From: Guillardia theta CCMP2712
Lineage: Eukaryota; Cryptophyceae; Pyrenomonadales; Geminigeraceae
DNA: 29,932 nt
Direction: 5' to 3'
NCBI RefSeq assembly: GCF_000315625.1
Contig: NW_005434655.1
Location: 788,352 to 818,283 of the forward strand
The notes below the pieces were generated by a model. The model did no database searches and was not told where the DNA came from. It saw nothing but the letters and a program-made list of their open reading frames with translations. Both the position numbers and the translations under genes were made by a program. The first letter of the stretch is position 1. Each line of letters begins with the position of its first letter. This document shows, piece after piece, positions 8,073 to 17,392 of the stretch.

Positions 8073-11000
8073 TCAGTCAGAAACTTCTTTATTGACTGAA
8101 AAAGAAGGACAAACCGGAGCAAACAAAGGAGGGGGAGGATAAAGCCTACAAACCCGCCTCAATAAAAATACTAGGAAACGAAGGAGGCAGCGAAAACCGG
8201 CACTCCAACCACGCAAGCGACGGCCGCACGCACGACAAGCAGGGGAACAAGGATCAGGACAAAGAGCAGTAGCGCAAGGCCCCTGCGAGGAGGACGGCAA
8301 GACCCATACGAGAGCGATACTGCCGAAACAGGCGAGCACGCAAACGATGAAAGCCAGGGTCCCCATACACCGCCTCCTGAGCGTACCTGCAGTGAAGGGA
8401 AGAAAGGCCTTCGGCGGGTGATGGGTGCCATAACTTGCGCGATGATCGGAAATCTTCTGTTGGGCGGGGCCGGAGAGCGCAGAAAGTCCGACGGGGCTGC
8501 CGCTGCTGTTGTAGGGATGGGTCATCGTGAAGTCCAGAACCAGCCCATTCCAGGTGTGGGTGGAGAGGCCAGGGAGCCAAAGGTCGCCCATGTGTCGGTT
8601 GGTGGGGCCATGCTGAGGAACGAGGGTCCGGGTGTGTCGCAGTCCCTGTTGATGGAGCTTCGTGAGTGCAGTGGTCCAGAGAGCAGCGCGATGACGACAG
8701 TTGGCCAAATGAGAGACACTGCTTCCCGCCGATGGATCCAGAGCTGTAGCACAACGATCACAGGTGGGAGGCAGCCTAGCCGGGGGTAGCCCATGCAGGA
8801 AGCGGTCGACACCTCGTGCGAGGTGGATGGGACACTGGTTAGAAGGGTGAACGTTGGTGGCCTCCATCAAAGAGTATTGCAAGCGCCGCTGTGGGTTCTG
8901 AGTCTTCCGAAGGAGGGGCTCCAGGGGGAAAGGGGAAGAAGGCTGACTCGCTGACTCGGGGGGATAGAGCTCCACAGTATAGCTGCCATGAGCCCGGAGG
9001 AGAGCTGCCTGCACCTGAGACAATTGCGCCCGCCGCTCAAGATGAGGGGGAAAAGTCTGCATCAACCGTCCAGTGACTGAGCGCTGGGGGGGGAGAAAAG
9101 GAGGTCCGCCCGCGAGCTGAAAGAGCGCCGGAGATGGGATCGAATTGTGCAAACGTGCGTCCTCCAGGTCGCTGGGGTCCAGGTATTGCGGCACTCCACG
9201 GTCAACCAGGGCCTGATGCACCCGCAGGAAGGAGGCGAGTAGGGGAGGGAGGGCCAGATCCGGCTCGTCCAATTGACGGAGGGTACCATCCAGCCGAGAG
9301 AACAGCGGAGGGGTTGAGAATGTCCAGGTCTGCACACAGGGTAAAGTAGCGCTCCATTGTAAGAAACTGGCCGTGGCGATGTAATAAGCTGATAGACTAA
9401 CTCCTGCTTGAGGTGTAAAGCCATCCCCGCCCTCCTGGTATGGAAGTTGACGCTTGAAAAAAGCAAAGTCCAATGGAGACAAGAAAGAAGAGCTGGCCAG
9501 ACCGAAGTCAATGTCCGAGCCTCCGTCCGACGAGGGCCAATCAAAAGCCTTGCCCAGTTCCAGAAGAACACTCTGGTCGAAAGCAGTGCATGCATCAGTT
9601 ACCATTTCAGGATCGATGCCCCGTAAGAAGTACTGCAAAGTTGGGAGATGAGTAGCCCGGATAAGGTGTTTGCAGGCGAAGGGATGTAAGGTACTCAGCG
9701 ATCCCAACTTGTGGAGGTCATCGTCTAGAGCCGCGAGCTTGTCCCGAAGCCAGTTGCTGATGAAGCCCCTAGAGCCCAAAGGTATGCCTCCTGCCACCAC
9801 CCCCTCCATCTCGACCGAGAAGCTCCGCAAGTGCGCAAATTCGCGCTTGATGAAGGCAACGATTGCTGAATGCTGTTCGGGCGGTAAGTCGACCCAGGAA
9901 GGGGAAAAGACCTTGGAGTCGCGAGGCTGAATGTCCAGTGCCAAGTCATCCCGCAGGGTGTCGATAAGGTCCTTGACCGCAGCACTAGCGTCCGAAAGTC
10001 GCCCAACCACCGTGATATTATCAGCGTACAGCGGGAAGGTGCAGTTGGTATGCTTATCCGCAACTCGCATGAGAAAAGGATGGAGAGCGTGACAGAAGAG
10101 ACTGAGACCTGCTGGATCACCTTGGTGAACCCCTCGAGAGCAGTCGAAAGGCCGAGCTTGCGTTCCTCGCTTCAAAAAGAGACGACAATCACCCTGATAG
10201 AAGTGAGAGACATAAGGGAGGACGCGGTGCGCAAACGATCCGCATTGCGGGAGCTGGTCCCCCGGCCTGGCGAGGAATCCCTCACCCAGGGACGCAAAGT
10301 AGCCCTGAGACGCCGTACCCAACAAAGTGTCAAGCAATGCCCGCCGGGATAAGGAATTGAAAGCATTCTTGCAGTCCAGCCCAATCATGACGACAGGGTC
10401 ATAGGCGAGCAACGTCGCCTCCGACGGAATGTGCTGATGCGTGAAAGGCCCTAGCGTGCACTGAAGGAGCTTGGCAAATCGAATCGCCCCATCTTCCAGA
10501 CCGCCCGAGTGCTGGATCACCCGAGGATGAGCCTGAGTGAAGAAGTGGGTAAGGTCAGAGCGGTGGTAGCGAGTGAAGAGGCTAGAGCTCAATCGCCTCT
10601 GCAGGCTTCCTATGATAATTGGGCGTAAACCAGGTTTACCCGGCTTGGCAGCTGGGTAGTATATTCCCCCCCGCAGAAGGCTATCGATCTGATCAATTCC
10701 GGTGCCATACCCCAAGAGTAGAGGTTTCAGAATGAAGTTCTTGTAGGCATCCTTGGTAGCCTCGTCCATTCGGAGGATAGGGCGCAAGAACTGAAAAGGT
10801 CGCCATCCTGTAAGATCCGCTGCAGCTGACTTGGTGAATTTACTCAGGACCTTATTGACATGCTTCTCATGAAGGATGGCATCCAAGAGAGATTCAGAGT
10901 CTGTATCTTCGTCGTCGCCCGAGGCCTCTCCGAATATGAGCTGATGACGGGAAGCTTGAAGGTTGCCAGGGTCAAGCAAGGAAACAGGGCTGGGGCTGTG

Positions 11001-12284
11001 AGGGAACTTCTCAAGAGTGTCGTGGTAAATCTGATCGAAGTCATCAGTCCGTAGGCCAGCCCCCGTGAGGGTACGTCTTGCTTTGTGAAGATCTCGATTT
11101 TCATAATGTTCAAGGGCAATATCAAGCTTCCTGCGCTCAAGACTACGCCCGTTGGCCGCCGATTCCCTCGGAGCCGGAAGCGGCGCCTGTGAGGATCTCC
11201 CTCCACCACTCTTGACCCGATGACAGATCTCAGCGTTTCCACGATTGATGGAGAGGCGAGGGCCCGGTGAGAGGAGCAATAGCGGGAGGGCATCCCAGAG
11301 AAGCCGAAGCTGCCCTGCTGCCGCGGGAGAAGAGAGACCAGGCGCCAGCTGAAGCATGCGGAGGGTAGCCTGAGCTGCAACTTTCCATGCTTGTACTCCT
11401 TCCTTGTTCAAACGCTTGACTGTAAAAATGGCTGGACTCCGACCGAGGAGTTGAAGAAGAACATGCTCTGAGTGCTCAAACCACCACTTAACTCCGGCCT
11501 CCCATCTGACAGTGCCAACGGGAAAGTCTGCTGCCTGTAAAGACGCAAGCCATTCCTGGGAAGATGCCGGGGAAGCCGAACGCAACAACCCGTGGCCTGT
11601 CGACGGCGGCGGGGGGACGGCCCTGGCGTTAGAAGAGCTGGGCGGCGCCCGCCTTGCCGACGGCAAACTGCCGGATGGAGGAGCTGTGTGCAAAGAGGCA
11701 GTGCTGATACACGTCTGTCTGAAATTTCGATGGGAACGGCCAGTCCCTACACGCCCTCGACCATTGCCGCCCCGGCGGCCTCCACCACTGTGACCACCAG
11801 AGGGTGATACAATCTCTGAACTAACAGGAGAGCCTCCACTGCTGCTCGCCGTTGCCGTGCCGCCAGTGCAGGCTGACTCGGAGGTCCCCACTATCCGCAG
11901 AGGGCGACCACGGATGTTGGTGCGACGTGTAGCTGAGCGAGTACCATAGGTGTGCGGCCGCCGAAAAGCTGTACGAAGCTCTTCAGCACTTGGCTCATCA
12001 GACAGCGGAGGAGTAGGTGGGGCCTCTGGCTCCGAGGGTCGGGCAGATGGGAGGTCCAAGGTAGCACCAGAACCTGTAGGAGATGAAGCTAAATTCGTAC
12101 CAGTGTTGCCAACGGAAAGATGATCGTGATTTCGATGAAGAGGGCCCTTCTGATACCACAGGGTCTCGTTGGAAAGCCTCCCAGAATGACTGCAAAGCAA
12201 GCTGAATCGTGCTGCTGAACCTTCCCCCCCCTGCTCCCCCTGCTCCAGTGGCAGGTGCCTCCTCCATTTTAAAATATCCAACAC
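8073..12284 (-). mobile_element. R2-like non-LTR retroelement ORF: reverse transcriptase + CCHC finger + restriction-like endonuclease
   Basis: One open frame of 1403 codons. A proline/serine/arginine-rich N-terminal third is followed by the reverse transcriptase (about residues 500-800). Its motifs are KPGKPGLRPI, then LDCKNAFNSL (motif A), GVHQGDPAGLS (motif B) and YADN (motif C, residues 753-756). Near residues 1170-1192 a CDRC...HLANC segment forms a C-x2-C-x13-H-x3-C finger. A GDLWLPG...LVLDFTMTHP...K...FLPF segment (about 1220-1302) then fits a restriction-like endonuclease. RT, finger, endonuclease is the order of R2-type target-primed elements. The second motif C aspartate is Asn (GAT AAT), so activity is doubtful. 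The frame opens with GTG. The nearest ATG (MEEAPATGAG) is in another frame, upstream of an 8-G run, so the true start or a frameshift is unresolved. Confidence 0.8.
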
Positions 12285-12290
12285 GCCATT
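12176..12290 (-). repeat. Retroelement 5' end, partner of 7785-7899
   Basis: This is the 5' portion of the retroelement ORF, present again in inverted orientation at 7785-7899. It contains the ATG of the alternative frame and the 8-G run. It separates the retroelement from CR copy C, with which it is arranged head to head about 150-230 bp apart. Confidence 0.9.
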
Positions 12291-12507
12291 CCCTCAATCC
12301 CAAGGTTGGGGTGATATACACCTTGACCAGCCGCCGAGTAAAGTTGACTGTGAAGGCTGTTTGAGGAAACGGGCCCCGAAACTAGACTGATACCGGTCCC
12401 AAGCTTTTTCAAATCAAGTCTCATAATATGCCCTTAAATTTCAAATGTGGGACAACAAGCTTCCCTCTCTCTTGGAGTTGAAAAATAATTCTCTCACTTC
12501 AGCTGCA

Positions 12508-15145
12508 ATGACGAAACGCGGCAGGCAAGATGGGGGCGACGATGAGCAGTCCGCCCGTAACAGCAAGAGAGTACAAGGGAACAAGCAGGAGGAGCTCCGA
12601 AAGAAGGAGGAGAAGATCCGAAAAGAGAAGGAGGAGGAGCTCCGAAAGAAGGAAGAGGAGCTTCGAAAAGAGAAGGAGGAGGAGCTCCGAAAGAAGGAAG
12701 AGGAACTTCGACAAGAGAAGGAGGAGCTCCGAAAGAAGGAGGAGAAGATCCGAAATGATAAGACTGAGGCCATGCGGAAACTTCATCTCGAAGGCGAAAT
12801 CAAGGAGTACTGGCAGGATGTTCTGAAGGACCTTGCAGACCAGGAGAAGAAACTAGAGAAGGAGAAGGAGGAGCTCCGAAAGGAGGAGCTCCGAAAGAAG
12901 GAGGAGAAGATCCGAAATGATAAGACTGAGGCCATGCGGAAACTTCATCTCGAAGGCGAAATCAAGGAGTACTGGCAGGATGTTCTGAAGGACCTTGCAG
13001 ACCAGGAGAAGAAACTAGAGAAGGAGAAGGAGGAGCTCCGAAAGAAGGAGAAGGAGCTCCGAAAGAAGGAGGAGAAGATCCGAAATGATAAGACTGAGGC
13101 CATGCGGAAACTTCATCTCGAAGGCGAAATCAAGGAGTACTGGCAGGATGTTCTGAAGGACCTTGCAGACCAGGAGAAGAAACTAGAGAAGGAGAAGGAG
13201 AAGGAGGAGCTCCGAAAGGAGGAGCTCCGAAAGAAGGAGAAGGAGCTCCGAAAGAAGGAGGAGAATATCCGAAATGATAAGACTGAGGCCATGCGGAAAC
13301 TTCATCTCGAAGGCGAAATCAAGGAGTACTGGCAGGATGTTCTGAAGGACCTTGCAGACCAGGAGAAGAAACTAGAGAAGGAGAAGGAGGAGCTCCGAAA
13401 GGAGGAGGAGCTCCGAAAGGAGGAGCTCCGAAAGAAGGAGGAGAATATCCGAAATGATAAGACTGAGGCCATGCGGAAACTTCATCTCGAAGGCGAAATC
13501 AAGGAGTACTGGCAGGATGTTCTGAAGGACCTTGCAGACCAGGAGAAGAAACTAGAGAAGGAGAAGGAGGAGCTCCGAAAGGATTGGAAAGGTCTCCGAG
13601 AGAGAGAGACCCACATCTCTTGGAAGGAGATAACTCGGAATCGTGACGCGGTGGGGTATATGGAGGAGGGAAATTTTTTTTGTCTCGATGGGTCGTTTTG
13701 GGATCAGCACAGCTCTGGACAAGGAAGGCAGCGGGTGCTCTACTGCAGGAAATGCTTCAATGAGCAGTGGGAGTTCATTAAGGACAGAGTGTGTAAGGAC
13801 GGGAGTCTGGGTTGGATCTTAGGGCCTCCAGGGACGGGGAAGTCGTCGACGACCATGTCCTTTATACAATCGCTGAGCATGGAGGAGGGATGGATGGTGA
13901 TGTGTGTGCGGCTGTGGAAGTGGAGTTCAATTCAAGTGCTCCAAGTTGATGATGGAGTTTTGAGAATCGCTGATTTGCCACGCAATGGTGCAGAAGAGAT
14001 GCTGAGATGGGTCCTAAGAGAATGGTCTCAGGGCAAGAAGAAGTATCTTGTGTCCTTGGACGGTTACCAACAGGATGTACATGATCTGGCGCTCAGTGAA
14101 TGCATGTGGTGGCTTCACAAGGACCGGGAAAACCGGCGGGTTGTCATCACGACGTCGATGAGTTCTCGAGAAAAGAAAAAAATTGAGCTCGATAGAATGG
14201 AGAAGGTAGAGGAGTTGATGGTGTACTCGTGGGCACTGGAGGAGTACCAGGAGCGAAATGTTCTACAAGAGTGTGGCCGGTGTAATGAAATGGAGCTTGG
14301 ATGCGGAAGAAAGCTCGGAGGAGACAAGGTCGAGAGATGTCGAGTCAAAGTATCAGATTGTTGGAGGCTCATGCCGCCATATGTTCGAATGTACGACAGA
14401 TCAAGCTATCCAAGATCTCTGTGCAGCGATGGACTCTGTCTATAATTTCACGACGCTCTTTGAAATGAACGTGGGCGACCTTTCAAAGCAGTTTGTCAAT
14501 CGGCTGCATGGGAAGTATCGAATCGGAAACCAGGTGTACTGGACTTTTATCAGTAGGTTTGTTGCCAGGGAGCTAGCAGAGAAGCTCGGAGAATCGTTTG
14601 TGAGGAAGATTGAGCAGCTCCCTGGCATGACTGAGAATCCGTCTCTTCGGGGGATTTTGTTTGAGATGCTGTTCTTTGCTCGGATAGGACGAGATCCAGG
14701 GCTGCAGGTCAACCTCAGGTCAGAGAATCAAGCCGAGTCCGAGCAGCACGACGACTGGCAAAGGTGTAGCGTAATACCTCTTGAAGCAAGCGAAGTCCAG
14801 AAGGCTCTGAAGCAAGGAGAAGCAAGGTTGTGCCTGAAGCCGTTGAAATGGAATCAGGGGGGCTATGATGCAGTGATTTTGGACTCGAATGACAAGTTGG
14901 TGCGCTTCATACAGGTAACCATTGCGGAGACCCATGACCTTAAATTGCGGTTCATGTATGAGTGTCTGCAATCTTTGGGCATTGAGCAAGGGGGGACCTG
15001 GAAGGTTGAGATTGTGTTTGTCGTTCCAAAGGAGAATCTCTACAAGTTCAGAATGAAACGTGTGGAAGACGAATTTATACTTAAACAGTACAGGTGGACA
15101 CGCGACTCTCAAGTAGTTGCAATGAACTCCAGACCGCAAGGATAG
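12508..15145 (+). pseudogene. CR-family coiled coil + NTPase + nuclease, copy C, frameshifted
   Basis: The upstream frame runs from 12445 and the ATG shared with copy B is at 12508. The coiled coil has five units, starting near 12748, 12910, 13078, 13267 and 13447. The C-x2-C segment, Walker A GPPGTGKS and the LVSLDG strand follow intact. At 14253/14254 an 11-nt block present in copies A and B is missing, which shifts the frame; the shifted frame ends at 14445. The nuclease half stays open in another frame up to TAG at 15143-15145 and keeps YDAV and IQVT. As written the gene cannot make the full protein. It could make an NTPase-only product, unless the deletion is an assembly error. The 3' flank diverges from the other copies after 15152. 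Confidence 0.85.
12745..13580 (+). repeat. Coding minisatellite in copy C coiled coil (5 units)
   Basis: Five in-frame units are spaced 162, 168, 189 and 180 bp apart. The IRNDKTEAM to ADQEKK core is almost invariant, while the ELRKE/ELRKK linker varies in number. Units 4 and 5 share EENIRND in place of EEKIRND, which suggests that one was copied from the other. Confidence 0.9.
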
Positions 15146-15152
15146 AGCCGAC

Positions 15153-16594
15153 GTCGTGGAGTGTGGCTGCTTAACAAAGCCACAAGCACATGAATGTACA
15201 GAATGACATGGCGATGAGCATTGGCATGTAAGACGAATCTAACCAGCAAGGATGTGATGATTTGGCTTTATTGAAGCTACCCTGAGAATGAAGCAGTTGC
15301 ACGCTATCACATGCATAGTTCCATGCTAGAGTAAGTGACGTGCAAGTTCCTCATTTCATGGAATGAATGTCACCAACAGAGAGAGAGTCACATACATCTG
15401 CATACAATGTGCAAGCATCATTGGTGACGCCACTTTCTTTTGGCTTTCACCTGATTCAAATCCATCGCAAACATAGAAAAGCAACAGCAAGTATCTTCAA
15501 ATCTGCTTCACTTTCATCCCAGGTAGCATTCTGGTACCAGGATGCTAGGGTGGCAACGCAACAAGGAGGATCGCATTTCCTTCAAGTATTCGAAGGTTGC
15601 TTCTCTCAACGCACTCTGATCCATTTTCCTCATGTTTTCCTTCTCAAAGTGTGAAAATCGCTTATATAACTAAGATACATCATCATCGAGGCGTCTCAGT
15701 GCAAAAACAAGAAGGCAAGCCACATGCTTGTTGGGATAATGTAACCATGCAAATTTGAATCCTTGCCGCTCAAAACAATATTTGATGCATATTTACACCA
15801 TCACAAGATCAAGAAAGCAAACATCATCATTAATATACAGTTAAAACTATTCTCACCATGCTTCAAAGCTTCTTTGTATTCACAAGCAACTCAACGAACT
15901 CAGATTCAAATCTTGTCTTTCCTCTTGGAATCCAAGAATGGGTCTCAACCATTATGGATAGGTTCAAAGAGAAGTTTTCTATTCATCCACATGACAGTAC
16001 ACATAGATTCGAAGTCTCTCACCATTCAAATTGGTTGTCGCGCGCGAGCAAGGGATCGGTTCGCCATCTCTTGCTTGGTCGAGGGAGGGGGGATTTGGGG
16101 AAAGTGAAGGAAAGGGGTGACCCCTACCCCCTTTTTCTATACTTCAAACTTGGAGAGCAGGGGGTGGAGGTGTCTTGTTTCCAATCACCTACCCTCGCAT
16201 TCTCAAGAGAACCTGGGGTTAAAATGGGGGTACTCATGCGTGTAAATTCAAACCAGCCGTTTCTTGGGTGCAGGGGGGTGGAACACAGTTCACCATCACC
16301 CTGAAATCGCCTTAAAAGCGTATAGTAGAACTGTACGAGGAGCTCGAGATCCGGTACTAATAGGCTCCAAGAACAGCCTCAATTTGCCTTGTCTACCCCC
16401 TCACAACCACAAACGGGGTAGTGCTACCCTACCCGACATTTGATAGGGGAAAGGAGGGTAGTCTTAAGCAGATATGGGTGCTTCTGGACCCCAGACGGCA
16501 AGCTATGCCCCCCTCAGGACTAATTGGATCTGGCCCACTGGGCCAGCCTTTGTACCAGAAGCATTATTGAGTAATTCAAGATCATGACGTAATG
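15153..16594. other. Gene-poor unique segment
   Basis: About 1.4 kb with no frame that I can support as a gene. It includes AT-richer sequence (15,650-16,000), G/C-run-rich text with several ACCCCTACCCCC-like stretches (16,080-16,450), and the near-perfect hairpin CTGGCCCACTGGGCCAG near 16,526-16,542. Similar ACCCCTACCC-rich text recurs at about 22,670-22,710. The segment separates CR copy C from the flank of copy D. Confidence 0.6.
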
Positions 16595-16946
16595 ACGAGA
16601 CGCTTGTGATGATCGGTGGCATCAAGTAAGATCAAGACGTCAGTGTGAAGGAACTACCTCACGCCCGCTGATCCTTGTCGGCTTACATGCCATCGTTCCT
16701 TCTCTGAGAATCGGCAGGGAACACGAATCATCACCAGGATCGCGTCCTTCAAAAGGCGCCGGGCCCGCCACGCACCTGTGGAAGGAGGAGAGATGAGGGT
16801 TAGTGACGTGCGTAAGGCTGTGGAGATGAGGTAGTGTCAGAGTTGGTATCGGGGATGTATTTATTCAAGGCACTCTATCACATGATGCAAGGGAGGCTTC
16901 TGGGGGCCGCGACTCCCCTCTTTCTTCCCTCATCGATCTGTCGGCT
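16595..16946 (-). repeat. Shared 3' flank of the CR genes, copy D
   Basis: This flank matches the inner about 350 bp of the flank after copies 0, A and B and ends at 16595, where the other copies continue. A small insertion is present near 16,765 (GGGCCCGCCACGC where the others read GGGCACGC). It retains the AATAAA complement. Confidence 0.85.
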
Positions 16947-17392
16947 CTATCCTTGCGGTCTGGAGTTCATTGCAACTACTTGAGAGTCGCGTGTCCACCC
17001 GTACTGTTTAAGTATAAATTCGTCTTCCACACGTTTCATTCTGAACTTGTAGAGATTCTCCTTTGGAACGACAAACACAATCTCAACCTTCCAGGTCCCC
17101 CCTTGCTCAATGCCCAAAGATTGCAGACACTCATACATGAACCGCAATTTAAGGTCATGGGTCTCCGCAATGGTTACCTGTATGAAGCGCACCAACTTGT
17201 CATTCGAGTCCAAAATCACTGCATCATAGCCCCCCTGATTCCATTTCAACGGCTTCAGGCACAACCTTGCTTCTCCTTGCTTCAGAGCCTTCTGGACTTC
17301 GCTTGCTTCAAGAGGTATTACGCTACACCGGAAGTTCAAAGTTTGCCAGTCGTCGTGCTGCTCGGACCGGCGGCTTGATTCTCTGACCTGAG
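16947..17392 (-). pseudogene. CR-family nuclease domain fragment, copy D
   Basis: This is the C-terminal nuclease part only, from SEQHDDWQ to NSRPQG, with YDAV and IQVT intact. A 12-bp insertion at about 17,329-17,340 adds TLNF-type residues between DDWQ and RCSV. A 3-bp change near 17,370 also alters the sequence. The family sequence stops at about 17,392 and Ty3/gypsy sequence begins at once, so the gene is truncated by the junction. The frame continues into unrelated codons to 17,450. Confidence 0.85.

Larger units (their letters stand above)
12387..15152. repeat. Right arm of the B/C inverted repeat
   Basis: This is the reverse complement of 5165-7712. The outer boundary lies seven bases past copy C's stop codon (common GAGCCGAC); the inner boundary is at the shared CTGATACCGGTC. 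It is a divergent relative of the copy B arm, with indels but very high base identity. Confidence 0.85.

Noticed and set aside
8171-9930. Overlapping frames within the retroelement
   Set aside because: They are shadows of the 1403-codon frame, which carries all the RT, finger and endonuclease motifs.
7785-12290. DNA transposon with 115-bp terminal inverted repeats around the RT ORF
   Set aside because: No transposase is present. The inverted copy is a piece of the retroelement's own coding start, and the arms extend into the CR genes, so a rearrangement explains it better.
12745-13580. CRISPR-like regular repeat array
   Set aside because: The repeats are in-frame coding units without unique spacers, in a eukaryotic gene.
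15367-16304. Small + strand frames in the gene-poor segment
   Set aside because: They have no recognisable domain and no repeated or conserved copy, and the composition looks random.
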